A stretch of DNA of 64,000 nucleotides from Epiperipatus broadwayi (GCA_028023455.1 JAQFVV010006216.1:2866877-2930876); one strand, 5' to 3'. Shown: positions 24,601 to 39,600, counted from the stretch's first letter. The notes: a model not told the origin generated them from the sequence alone. A program made the numbers and translations.

Positions 24601-27600
24601 TGATCCTGTCAAAATTATTTCAATTTTCATTGGTGCCTTTTTTTTTTAAGACGAATTGATGTACTGTTACATTTTAAAAATTTTAACAGTATCGTGATTG
24701 TTCCTCCTAAATTTATATTCCTCCTAAATTTTTGATTATGGTGGGTTAGCGTAATATTTTAAAGATCACACTTTGAGTCATGTTTTAGAGACAAATTTTC
24801 CGAGACAAAAAGTATGGCAAATTCGAAAACAGAAAATATGAAAAGATGGGAATTGCCAGACACGGAAGCCAGTGCTGTAACATTTCTACAGCAGAAAAAC
24901 ATCCTGCTTAAAGAAAAGAGATGTTTGTGCGGCGAATGTATGAGACTTGAGGTCCATAAAGATCTTTGGACTTTCATTTATAAGTCTCGTTCTTGTCGAG
25001 TTGACCGTACAGCATGCCATTAATGATAGTGAAATGTCTACCAGTAAATATTATTAACCAAATTGATAAAGTAACATAACATACACACACAATAATTGTT
25101 GTTAAAAAAATGTAAATTATTATTTAAAAATACACAAAACACCCCTTCCCACTAATTGTTGTCAATCAAATGTAAACAAATTAAAGTAACGAAAATTATT
25201 ATTTAAAGATCCATAAAAAAAAACCCCGTTGTTTCTTTAATTTTGTCACTTAAATTTTTAAAAACAGTATTACTATTTAAACACAACCCAAATTACTATT
25301 TAAACGTACACCAAAAAAGATCCGTTCTTGTCAATAATAATGAAATTAAGAACTATTATTGTCCCATTGTCAAAAATGTTATGTTTTTGGGAAACCAAAA
25401 CAATAATTTATAAACGAAAAAAAAAGACAATCGGTTGTCAATCAAATGTAATAAATAAACTTCAATTTTGATTTAAACATACACAAAAAACTCCAAATAA
25501 TTGTTGTCTGCAATCAAATGTAAAATAAAAAGGTAAATTAGTATTTAATCATCATCCAAAAATACCCACCCCTCTCACTAATTATTGTCAGCAATCAAAT
25601 GTACACCACCACTAAAAGTAACGTAAATTACTATTTTTTAAACGGTTACACCCCTGCACCCCTCCCAATAATTAGTGTCAATCAAATGTAAGCCAATCAA
25701 AGTAAGACGGTAACTTATTATTTAAACGTAACCCAAATTACTATTTGAAACTACACCGAAAAACAACCTTTTGTCAATAAAAATTAAACAAACAACAACT
25801 ATTATTGTCCCATTGTCAAAAGTATTTATTCGTAGAAACAAAAATCATAATTTATAAATGAAAGGAAGTCATATCGGTTGGTCGTCAATCAAATGTAAAC
25901 CGATAAAAGTAACGGTTTTAATTTTTATTTAAACATACATACGCACACGCGGAAAAAAAAAAAAAACACTTCTCCCGATAATTGTTGTCGGCAATCAAAT
26001 GTAAACCTATCAAAGTAACGTAAATTATTATTTAATCATACACAAAAACACCCATCCCACTAATTATTATCGGCAATCAAATGGAAACCTATCAAAGTAA
26101 CGTTAATTATTATTTAAAGATCCATCCAAAAAAAATCCGTTCTCTTTTAAATTTCGGCAATCCAATTTTACAAGAACAGTAATACTATTTAAAAAAAAAA
26201 AAAACACAAAATATTATTTGAACACACACCAAAAAAGACCCGTTCTCTCTTAAATTTCGGCAATACAATTTTACAAGAACAGTAATACTATTTTTAAAAA
26301 AAAAAAGTACAAATTACTATTTGAACACACACCAAAAAAGACCCTCTTGTCAATAAAAATTAAAAAAAACAACAACAACTATTATTATACCATCGTCAAT
26401 AATATTATTTGGGAAAAATAATTCAGAAACGAAAGAAAGTAAACTTAGTAAACAAAAAAATCAAAAAAAAAAAAAAGTCAATATTAATAGAGAATCGCTG
26501 GCCTGGGAATGTTATATTAATGTGTTTTTGATTAGAAATCGCGCCGCTAGTGGCTGACACGAAGGATCAGATGACAACCGAAATCACTAATCAACTTTGC
26601 TCTTAGGAAAAAATGGAGAAATCAGGAGGAACTTTATATACAAGTATATGAAATTTTTACCGACTGTTGCTTTTGGCAGAATGGCTCAGTTGGTTAGAGC
26701 TTTACCTTAAAATTCAAGTCAAGAATTTCCGTGCTAATACTGTCTCTGGTCAGACCAGAAACACCTAAAGACAAGGGAAAAATAATACCTCTTGAAACAT
26801 AGTGCATATACTGACCTGTATGCTATTACTAACAGTTGAATGTATTTGGAATATTTAAATAAGGTTAAATTTTTCTAAAGACATTCAATACTCATATTAG
26901 ATGATGGAAATAGTCCACCATATAAATTACAAATAGTATAATTTTCCATTTGTCTTCAACTGATGAATTATTAATTGAATTATTTGATATTTATATATAT
27001 TCACAGTTATGTTTATTATGGATAATATAATTAGTATCATATTTTTTTTATATTATAGTTACAATAAATATATAGAATTATTGCTGTTATATAATGGCAA
27101 TTTATATTATTTACTTTAAAGTTATAAATGTAAATATATCAAATTTAAGCGTAAACAGATAATGTAATAACGTGAAAGCTAAACACCTTCAAACAGATAC
27201 GCTTTAAACATGCTTATGTGACAGCCAATAAGATGGAATAATGACATCACATGGGACTCTCAATTCTAAAACACAAGCCAGAAATAGTCCACCATATAAA
27301 TTACAAATAGTATAATTTTCCATTTATCTTCAACTGATGAATTATTAATTGAATTATTTGATATTTATATATATTCACAGTTATGTTTATTATGGATAAT
27401 ATAATTAGTATCATATTTTTTTTATATTATAGTTACAATAAATATATAGAATTATTGCTGTTATATAATGGCATTTTATATTATTTACTTTAAAGTTATA
27501 AATGTAAATATATCAAATTTAAGCGTAAACAGATAATGTAATAACGTGAAAGCTAAACACCTTCAAACAGATACGTTTTAAACATGCTTATGTGACAGCC

Positions 27601-30600
27601 AATAAGATGGAATAATGACATCACATGGGACTCTCAATTCTAAAACACAAGCCAGAACTATTAGAAAAAGATGGGACCCATCTTAATCTATGCCTCAATT
27701 TTATTTAAATAAGCCAGACTCAAGCATTTTGAACTAAGAGTGTGAAGCTTAAATACCTTCACATTTAATCCACTAAATATTATATATATAAATTAACAAC
27801 GCGAAATCATCCGATTTACAACGAAGCAATATTTTTAAATCTAATGAAATGATATTAATAAATGTAAATATATCAAATTTAAGCGTAAACAGATAATATA
27901 ATAACGTGAAAGCTAAACACCTTCAAACAGATACGCTTAAATTTGATATATTTACATTTATTAATATTATTTCATTAGATTTAAAAATATTGCTTCATTG
28001 TAAATCGGATGATTTCCCATTGTTAATTTATATATATAACATTTAGTGGATTAAATGTGAAGGTATTTAAGCTTCACACTCTTAGTTCAAAATGCTTGAG
28101 TCTGGCTTATTTAAATAAAATTGAGGCATAGATTAAGATGGGTCCCATCTTTTTCTAATAGTTCTGGCTTGTCTTTTAGAATTGAGAGTCCCATGTAATG
28201 TCATTATTCCATCTTATTGGCTGTCACGTAAGCATGTTTAAAGCGTATCTGTTTGAAAGTGTTTAGCTTTCACGTTATTATATTATCTGTTTACGCTTAA
28301 ATTTGATATATTTACATTTATTAATATCATTTCATTAGATTTAAAAATATTGCTTCGTTGTAAATCGGATGATTTCACATTGTTAATTTATATATATAAT
28401 ATTTAGTGGATTAAATGTGAAGGTATTTAAGCTTCACACTCTTAGTTCAAAATGCTTGAGTCTGGCTTATTTAAATAAAATTGAGGCATAGATTAAGATG
28501 GGTCCCATCTTTTTCTAATAGTTCTAGCTTGTGTTTTAGAATTGAGAGTCCCATGTGATGTCATTATTCCATCTTATTGGCTGTCACTTAAGCATGTTTA
28601 AAGCGTATCTGTTTGAAGGTGTTTAGCTTTCACGTTATTATATTATCTGTTTACGCTTAAATTTGATATATTTACATTTATTAATATCATTTCATTAGAT
28701 TTAAAAATATTGCTTCGTTGTAAATCGGATGATTTCGCGTTGTTAATTTATATATATAATATTTAGTGGATTAAATGTGAAGGTATTTAAGCTACACACT
28801 CTTAGTTCAAAATGCTCGAGTCTGGCTTATTTAAATAAAATTGAGGCATAGATTAAGATGGGTCCCATCTTTTTCTAATAGTTCTGGCTTGTGTTTTAGA
28901 ATTGAGAGTCCCATGTGATGTCATTATTCCATCTTATTGACTGTCACGTAAGCATGTTTAAAGCGTATCTGTTTGAAGGTGTTTAGCTTTCACGTTATTT
29001 TAAAGTTATATGAAATAACAGCATAATGAATAAAATTTATTCTCATTTTTCGAAGAAAAGAGTTATCATCAGAGATATAATGAAGTGAAGGAAAAAAATG
29101 CAGTTGTCCATATTGAAAGAAAATAGATTAAACATGTCTAGAATAAATTTTGTCTGGATTTCAAACGATAAATTTTCCAGGACAACAATTGATATAATCC
29201 AGAATGATAAAGTTTGCTAATCATTATTAATAAAAAAAAGTTATGAGATGTATAAAACAAATATATGAACAGCAGCCTTTATCATGTGATAAAATGCTTA
29301 TAGTTACTGACTATGACATACAATATACATGCATTAAAAATAAAATTATATATTTATAATGATTTAATAAATGTCTAGAATAAATTTTGACTGGCTTTCA
29401 ATAAATTTTCCAGGATAACAATTAATATAATCCAGAATGATAAAGTGTGCTAATCATTATTAATAAAAAAAAGTTATGAGATGTATAAAACAAATATATG
29501 AACAGCAGCCTTTATCATGTGATAAAATGCTTATAGTTACTGACTATGACATACAATATACATGCATTAAAAATAAAATTATATATTTATAATGATTTAA
29601 TAAAAGATAATAAAAATTGAAAAAAGACTTACAGCAAATAAAATAATTATTGTCTGGAATATTTTTTCTGCCTTTCTTTGACCAGAAAAATCCTAATATT
29701 AAAAGAACAAATTAAAAAAAGAGGAATATAGAATAAATCTAAAATAAAAAATTTGGAAAAAGACATAATAAAAACAACTGCAATTCAGATACTGATGAAG
29801 ACACAATGCAATCATGCTTATCTTTTTTTTTTTTTTTACATTTTTAATAGAACTTGCAAAAATATTTATTATATATTTAAATAAAGACAAATGCAAATTT
29901 TGTTAAACGTATAAAAAAAACGATAATATAACAAAAATTATATATATATTACAAATATTTACAGAGCATATAATGCATTTATAAGTAATATTTAAAAATC
30001 AATTTACTTCAACAAAGTTTAACAAATGAATCAATCAAATCACTTTAATACAGGGGTGCTAATCTTGGATTTGCTATCTATATGAAAGAGCTTTGTACAT
30101 TACTGATAGCTAAATGCCAAGTAATGAATGTTAAAGATATAAAACAATTATCTTTGGAGAACAAATTCTAATTATTTTAACACATCAAAATTTATTAGTA
30201 AATACTACCAATGATTTAATTGATTGGCTGGTTTATTAACAAAAACTGTACTATCCATTTATTAAAATTAAGTGATTTCCTTATAGTTGTAACAAACCAC
30301 CTTTTCTTAATATAACAGTAGACATATATATAGATTTATTATCGCACGTATGCATATATGTGAATCTATTACTTATGAGAATTACGCAAATATTATAACA
30401 AAACCTCCCTTTTTTTAATCTGAACAAGACATATATATATAGATTTATTATCGCATGTATACATATATGCGAATCTATTACTTAGGAGAATATACGCAAA
30501 AATGCCTACTTCTACTATATTATTCTAATCTATGACAATAAAAGGAAAATAGTTTTCCCAACGCGTATTAATGGACATCTAGCAGATTCCAAGCGCTAAT

Positions 30601-33600
30601 CTTATATAAAATAAGAATTACGCAAAGGGGATAAACTAATGATGAGTAAATTAATATATAACTATAGACTAGAGAGATTTGACTGTCAACTAGCTCAGAC
30701 TCAGGCTGGGTGACATTACTATAGACTAGAGAGATTTGACTGTCAACTAGCTCAGACTCAGGCTGGGTGACATTATTGCTGGGAGTAGATATGGGTTGGA
30801 AATAATCACCCTCATATTTCAGCACCCCTTAGTAATCGAGAATCCATCTACATCTAAACCCTCATGAATGACAACGAGTAAACAAAACAAAATAACAATA
30901 TCTTACACAAAAGTGATTTTTAATAGCTAACAAAACGATATAACAATATATTACACATGTGATTTTAATAGTAACATAAAATTTATTAGTTTGCAAATTA
31001 ACGTCAATTGATAATGTTAGTATATACACGAGGAAAGAACAACCCTTCAATACATGAAATTGATGCTCTGCTGATTCGATTAACACACAAACCTAGCACG
31101 CACTCATACATGCAATCTACATTTGAGGTTTAAAAGTTGAGAAGAGATTGAAAAGAAATTCTCTTTTTTTATTTTCTTTTTTTTAATGACTCTTAGTTTA
31201 GTTCAAGGCATGACATCAGCTATTAACGGCAAAACAAGCTTGTACAATTTGCTATTTCTCGGTAAATATTTGTTGAACAAAGTCGAGGGAATCCATTATG
31301 CATTATGAAATTTAGACCGAAATCAATTTCTCCAGGGAACTTGTAGAATAAAACACATTTACAGTTGAATACAAATCCATGTGAATATATGACTAAACAT
31401 GAAGTTTCTTCTTTATTTTTCTGATCTCTGTTTCCAGAAAGTTGATGATTCACAGCTTTGATAATGGGGGTAGCTTTTATTCCAATGAGGTCTATTCTTT
31501 CTTTATCAGTTGTAGCAGATCTAGCCGTAGCAGACCAATTCTTTCTTTATCAGTCGTAGCAGCATACAATTACCTGGGATAGGGGGGTTTGAGTCCCAAC
31601 ATGTTAGACTCACCCCCACATTTCCATTTCTGCCACAATTTGGTATCAAATTATATCACTCTCTGCTGCGTTAACTATATCTCTATACACTTACCCCGCT
31701 CTCTGCAAGGACAAGACCCCTAGCATTCTGGGCCCTTTCCTTTTATACCCCCTCCATTCTTTCTAGAAAGTTCACTGGTTTTCTATTTCCTGTTGCCGTT
31801 TTATGCCCAACCGGATTCTTATCGAGATACATGAAAGCTTTTAGCACCTTTCAAATGTAATTATTCTGGTGCTTTTTATGCTTCTCATACAACAACCAAG
31901 CAAAAGAAAACCTCATCTCTTCCCCTCCCAGCAGTTAAACCTATTCATGCACACATCCATAACCCATACATACATAACTGTTTCAAAACAAGAGCACGAC
32001 CTCCTCTTTCCAATATATACATTTAAGTAACCATAACCACGCAATAAAATAAAAAACAAAACATTAAAGACCGTTAGATTTAATAGTCATTATATAAGTA
32101 TGATGATGACCACCTTTTGCACTTGTTGTGACCAGGTTTGAACCCATTCTGCCACAATACTTCCCGTTCAAAAGCTTTCAGATACCTCTTGCATTGAACG
32201 ACTCTCTTACATTTCCCATCTCCTTATAAGTTTACCTGTTGATCCCTGAGTTATCCGTACCTGCAGAGGGCCGGGTAGGCTTTAACGATCGAGCATTATA
32301 TGATCGCTTGATTTCGAGCATGGTGTCCACCCAAAATGCATTACCCCCTTGATTACGATAGATGGTGTATGGGCCCTCATACAAGTTACAGAATTTTCAG
32401 CACACAAATGCTCACCTGCTGTAAGGTCTAATATGCCCTGCGCTGATCAGTTTTTTGGTTGATACACGATTCTAGTACAAAGGTCTCAATCTGACATCGG
32501 ATGTGTTGCCCAAATTGGAGGAGATATGGGGAGAACTCGGTTGATTCATTTATGTACCAGTTTATGAAGTTCACTACTTGAGGGGTCCATTTCACCCAGC
32601 TCTTATGATTTGTGCCTTTATAAGTACAAAACAGGCACCCTGACTCCCTCATCACCCATTCATAGGGGTTAGATTGTGGGTTCTGAATTGATGTGAAGTT
32701 GTGCCTAATCTCCTGTCGATGGACCCACTGGTGCCATTCCTTGGATATGAAGGGTGTGCCATGGTCGGATAAAATGCTCTTGGGTTTTCGGGTCTCTTGA
32801 AATGCCTGCATGATGGTGTGTACACAGAGACGTACTTTGAAGGTATGTGACAAGGAGATATTTTTTTACTGAATGCTGGCAGAGGGCCATAAAAGTCTAA
32901 AAGCTACCATTTCTCAAGGTCGCTTTGGTATTATTAACAACATAGGAGCCATGTAATTCCTGTTTGCTGATTTGGTTCTCTGGCAGCTTTCACAATTCCT
33001 TAACATGTTCACGATGGATGCATGTATGATAGGCCAGTAAAACCACCTCCAAATCAAATGCTCCATTTTCAGAGCACCATAGTGGCTATACAGCTGGTGC
33101 ACATCTGTTGCTACATCCTTCCATATCCTATGAGGTATAACTGGTTTCCACTCATCTTCTTCATCATGTGTCCTGTACTGCAAAATGTTTTGATACAGCC
33201 GATATCTTGTCTCCCTACCTATCTCCTTTGCACGCTCTCCATTTGCTATCTCTCCCAGCCACTCAATCTTCTCTTTCAATCGCTCATCTTAACGCTGCCA
33301 ATCCCACAAACGAGCCAAGTCTTTTTCTATATTTTGTTAATTCCTATATCCATACTGGCAATATACAAGTTCTGTGCACCCAGGTGACCAGGCTGATACC
33401 CAGAAGGATTCCGGATCAGAATATCAGCCACGATGTTCTCCGATCCCCGGCAATTCTGAATGGCATAATTTTATTCCTGCAACAAGTTCCAACGTATCAG
33501 CCTGCTGTTGGTAAACTCCACTCTTCTGATCAGTCACAATATCACTTCTGACCCTAACAAAAATGGTCAGAACTTTTGGAATGCCCAGACAATAGCCAGA

Positions 33601-36600
33601 CCCTTCTTTTCACTGGTGGGGTAATTCAGTTCGGGACCCTTTAGTAGTCGGCTGATAAAATACAGCACTCCCATTTGATTCCCTTCCTGCATTTGTGATA
33701 GTGTAGCCCCCCCCCCCAAGACATATCCACTGCTGTCCATTTGTACCACAAATGGTTTGGTAAAATCCAAAAATAAGAGCATAACTTGACTAGTGAACCT
33801 CTCTTTTATATCTTCGAGGGCCTTCTCCTGTTCTTGATCCCATCTCCATGGGGTACCCTTTCTTAGTAATCTAACTAGAGGTTCTATGCGTTCGGATAGC
33901 CATTCATGGAATCTATTGTAGAAATTACAAAGGACCATGATTGACTGGATCTGCTTCCGAAATTTCGGTGTGGGGAACTCCCTCATGGCCAATACTTTGT
34001 CCAGATGATGTTTCACCCCTTAAGCCCCCACCAGGCAACCCAAGAATGTTACATCATCTTTCATCTTGGTACTTTTGTTTGAAGTGATTTTGATGTCCTT
34101 CTGATATTTCACGGAGAAATATCTCAGGATCTTTTTAATGCTCCTCAATACTGGATGAGGCTATTAACACATCACCTATATACATAGTTACTGATTTTTT
34201 TTACTTCATCTGCCAGCATGTGGTCGAGGTACTTTAACAATCCAGTCCCACTTGGCATTCTGTTAAACTGATATGAATATCCTTTATATCAAAATGCGGT
34301 GTATTGATGGTCCTCGGGATGATGGATTTGCCAATAACTGGCAGTCACATCAAACGTTGAGAATATCCGTTTACCCTTGAATCCTCCCAATAACTCATGT
34401 ATTGGAGGCGGAATATTGCGATCCAGGACTGTTGCCCGGTTTAATTGTCTGACATCTAGGCATAATCTAATCATACCGTCTTCTTAACCACCATTAGAGG
34501 GTTACAATAAGATGAACATTTAGATATTATTCTCCATTTTATCCCCCATTTCATCATCTGGCTTAATTGTTTCCTTACCTCCTCCCTATATTAATAGGGT
34601 ACCAGAAAAGAGCAAGATTGTAAAGGCTGGTCATGTTTCAGTTTGATGCGCTGCCCAAAGCCCTGGATCACACCCGGTACTTCCAAAAACACCTGATTAT
34701 ATTGATGTAATGTTTGTCTGAAAGGCTCCTTCTCCTTTTTGTTTGCAAAAATTATTTCCCTAGTTTTCTCTTCAATCCCTCCTGTCTCTTCCCCTTTTAT
34801 CTGTATTACTCCTATTGACGGATGTAATTGTGCTGTAGTGAACATAGTGCCCCCCCTTCAATATAAACCGACCTATTCTAAAATCTAGTGCACATCTATA
34901 CCTGTTTAAAAAGTCTGACCCTATCAGTGTGTCATGAATCATGTCTTAAAGGGTTAAAATGATAGATGCATTTAAAAAAACAGGTCTTATTCTAATTATA
35001 TTTGTAAAAAAATATTTATTTCTTAAAAAGTATCTATTATATATGACAAATTTCAACAGTTATTAAACACTAAAATTGCTAATTCAGACTTTTGGGATTG
35101 GTATATTTTAACCATGGAATTTTCAGTTGGGGTATTAATGCTAATAAATGTATTCACAGCATTGCTAAAAAGAAAAATCATGACTGGTACCTTAGAATAA
35201 TATTATTAATAATTAGATTAGAATAATAAATTAAATAAATGGAACTTCATAATAAATATAAAGATTTAAAGGCACAAATTCAAACAAATGACAAAAAACC
35301 TTAAAAAGGATTGGTGGATTCAAATTGCAAAAGAAATACAAACATTCGTGATCACTTTGAATATTTTTTTTTTTTTGATACACAGAAAGCAATATGTAGG
35401 CCTTAGAAACAATATCACATCTTATTAAATCTAACAATATTCTCTTATATAATGACAATATTTTGAATAGATAAATGGAAAATATTTTCATCACATTTTG
35501 AATAAGATACAAAAATTGAGATGAAGATTTTTAATAAAACATCCATTTTGTCTATTGATTTAGATAGATATCCAGTTTAGTAAAGTTAAAAGTTCTTTAT
35601 AATCTTAAAAATGAATAGACTGCAGATCCTAATGACAACACTTAAAGAAGTCTTAAAATATGTTAGTTTTATCATGGAATATCATTGTCCCTTAGAGCAA
35701 AAATACTCTCAAGGGTTTTGTTGAAATAGGATATTGCAATCATAAATGATATTAAAACAGGCAAAACTCTCCATACAGTAGTGCCACTCAGTACAAGCCA
35801 CCTTCTGAAATCAATTAATTACTCAGGATTGCACTGAGTGGCACTACTGTATGGAGAGTTTTGGCTGTTTTAATAACAGTTATGAGCAAGCATAAGAGTG
35901 GTGATCATGTGGTGTTTAGTGGTTTAATACCAATCCTGCCTAATAGGATAGTGGTGGCTATGGTTGGTTTTTAAAGATCCAAAATATATAGGTACTGAAC
36001 TGAGTTAAGACCTATATGACTATGTAAGCTAATGAGATTGGAATGAAAATATTATGTTTTCACCTTTATTCTCATAGTTTTGTAATTAAATAGAGATAAA
36101 AGGTGGCTTCTGGAGGACTGCATTAGATCCTAAGATCTAGGTGCAGGGCTCTTAGATCTAAGGCTCCTCAATGATGAAGGCCACAAGCCAGAAACTAGTC
36201 TGGGATATTGGATGAGTAGGCACTAGTTAGGGATTTTATGCACAAGCCTTCTGATATCCAGTGATTACTCTGGCTTGCACTGAGTGGAACTACTGTATGG
36301 AGAGTTTTGCCTGTTTTAATAACAATTATGAGCAAGCATAAGAAGTGGTGACTATGTGATGTTTAGTGGTTTAATACGAATCCTGCCTAATAGGATAGTG
36401 GTGGCTATGGTTATTAAAAAACCAAAGACATCAAAATGTATGGATACTGAACTGAGTTCAGATCTATATGACCATATAAGCTAATGAGCTTGGATTAATG
36501 TGTTTTCCAATTTTATTCTCATAGTTTTGTAGTTAAGTAGACATAAAAGATGGTTGCTGGAGGATTGCATTAGACTCTAAGATCTAGGTGCAGCGCTCTC

Positions 36601-39600
36601 AGATCAGCCAAAAAGCACTAGATAGGAATTTTTTGCACAAGCCTTCTGGCATCAATTGATTACTCTGGCTTGCACTGAGTGGCACTACTGCATGGAATTA
36701 CGAGCAAGCATAAGAAGTGGTGATCATGTGATATTTAGTGGTAATCATAATTTTATACTATAGAATCGATGTGATTTTAGAAAAACAAGCATTGAAGACA
36801 TGGTTTTTGTTACCAGAAAAATGCAAGGAAACTATTAGGAACAAGAATGATTTATGAATTACTTTTATTGATAGGGTGAAAGGATTTAACATAATTAATC
36901 GAAAAGGTCTACATTTGATCCCAAATGTCCATCAACGTTTATTTGAAATAATAAGTGTTATTACTATAGGTGATAATTTGAGGCATTTGAAATCAAAATT
37001 GGAATTAAATAAGGAAGGATACTTGATTCAACGTTACTTTTGATTTTTATGGCAGTGACTTTGAAACTGCCATAAGCAGTTTAGTAAATTGCGGATAAAG
37101 ATGCAAAATAAGTTTGTGAAATTTTTTAATTTGATCAAAAGTGAAACATAAACTTCATCTTCTTGAATTCTGGATTTACAGTATGCCAATGATTGTGCTA
37201 TTTTTGCCAATTCAAAAGGTAATCTATAGAATGTACTTAATATTTTGAAAATAACCTAAAAAATTTTCATTAAATAATTTCAAAAATTTAAGCTCTTTAT
37301 TATCCAATGATAAAAAAAATGATAATCAATTTTTGCTTATATAGTTATCAACTTGAGAATGTAATCCAATTTAATTATCTTAGTAATTTTATAAGTAGAA
37401 AGATGGACTTAGATGTTGAAGTACAATACAGACTCCATCGACAAGGTATTTCATTACAGAGAAATAATTACAGACATAAGTTAGCTACATGTAAAGCTGT
37501 TATTTTATTTATTGTACAGAAATGAGACAGACAACCCATCAATGCAGCATAAATGCATTAGGATGCTCAGTATAATTTAAAAAATACAGTAGCAATATCA
37601 TCAGATCAATCAATATGTTCTTCAATTTATTGAATGTGATACTATAGAGGTCATTATTATAAAATCATAGATTTATTGGAATAAGCATGTGGAGGAATGA
37701 ACAATATAAGATTTGCAAAAAAAGTGATTTATGGTTAACTCGAGCATAGTTTTTATAAGGGAAGTAATAGATTTTATCTCAAAGATATAAAGAAGTACAA
37801 TGTTGATTGTTTTTACTGGGAAGATACAGCAGAGAATAGAATACTTTGGAGAACTACAATTAGACATAAATGTTGGAAGTATTTCATAAAGAAAATTTTC
37901 TGTAAAAATTAAGACAGCATCATAAAATATCAAATAAACAGAAAAATGGAACAGCTAGTGCTACATTTGAATATATTTGTGTTTCAGAGATTGCTTTATA
38001 CAGTCATCACAAAGCACATTTCTAGTCTGTTTTTTTTTTAATTTTTCCTTTGGACTTGTAGTGGTCATAATTATTTGTGTCTTCTGCTAACTCTGAAGAC
38101 TGATATGGAGGTAAAATGTTATATATATATAATTTAAAATATAATTAAAAAGCAGAAAGCCCATCCCATAAAAAATAACTTTAATCTGCTTTTAATTTAT
38201 TTTTTGCAACTTTTGATAAATTAAACAATCTGTGAACAATGAAAGCTTTTTAATTATTTTGATTATATTTCTATAACAATGTTTTATATCTATATATCTT
38301 GAAGTTTTTATTTATATTTATTTGGATGTGAGAGTATGTATGTATATTATCCTCTTAAATGATTTTATAGAGAAGCAAAGAAAGATAACTACTAATGAAA
38401 TATTAAAAATAAGCACAGAAAAGTTATTTCATGTTTCATTGCTATTAACAGACTTTATATTTTAATCACAAGTAAAGAGCTAGGATAGTGTAAAAAAAAA
38501 TACAAGTGGTCACAAAATCTGATGCTCCTTAATAAAGATTAGTAACCAGAAATTAATATGAAGATTTGGAAGAAGCACACAATCTAATGTCCATCAATTA
38601 TTTAATCTTACAATTAGATGACTCTGGAGTAAATTACTGACCTAATTACAGATTATTGTTTTTTTAACATTTTCATTAAACTTTTAATAATGGAGTTTTT
38701 TTTTGTACTATTTTATTTTCATAATATCAATTGTATTTAAAATAAAAATACAATTATGTTATGTTTGAAATTCATTTTGTATAGTATAATAAATTCAATT
38801 CTATAAATGAAATTTTCTTTTTATCATCAACTTATATATTCCCTAATTCAATATCAGTAACAATCTTATTATTAATATCTTTATCTATTATAGGTATAAA
38901 AGATGGTCCTTTACTCAATAACACATTTTGTTCTTTAAAAAATTAAGATTTAAAAAATTATTCTGCTGTTCTTCATTATAACCTATGAACTTGTAAAATC
39001 CTTGATCTTTAAAATTACAATTCAAATTTTTTATCTAATATTTATTTAACATCAATGTCCATTTTTAATTATATTTAATAATTATACAATGATTCCATTT
39101 GTTCTTGTAATTATATAAAAATACGTTGAAGTCCTTCCATTTATTTATTTTTAATAATAATTTTTTGAATACCTTTTTTTAAACATTTAAATTTACAAAT
39201 ATTTTTATTTAATATATCATATTTTTCATCTATAAAAATTTGAAGAATATAATGTTCTAATTTCATTTTTAATTTCCAATCACCAGATATCTTTTTATTA
39301 TTTTTTTATCGTAAGTTTACAAGCACGAGGAATTACTTTACATAATTTGCAATTATTTAAATAAGTTAAATGACCTTTAATTTTTTTCAATATAAAAATA
39401 TAAACTAGTTAATTTTTTTACTTTTCTTATATCTTGTGAATTAAGATTACTTTTCAAAAAAGTCCACAAACCTGATAAATATGTTAACAGATTTAAAGCA
39501 CATTCGCAAATTTTACTACTATCATCAAAATTGGAAAATAAATAAACATCTTTATGCTATTCTTCCATAAAATAATAATCAGAAAATAAATTCTTTAGAA

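Noticed and set aside
27785-28760. CRISPR-like repetition
   Set aside because: The units are contiguous 360-bp satellite copies without spacers, in animal DNA.
30568-30825. Repeat-containing protein with two copies of NVTQPESELVDSQISLVYS
   Set aside because: The repetition is a recent 57-bp DNA duplication and no flanking coding support or splice structure was seen.
33022-33551. Plus-strand open frames of about 120 codons
   Set aside because: They are the antisense of the Gypsy integrase and RNase H regions on minus.
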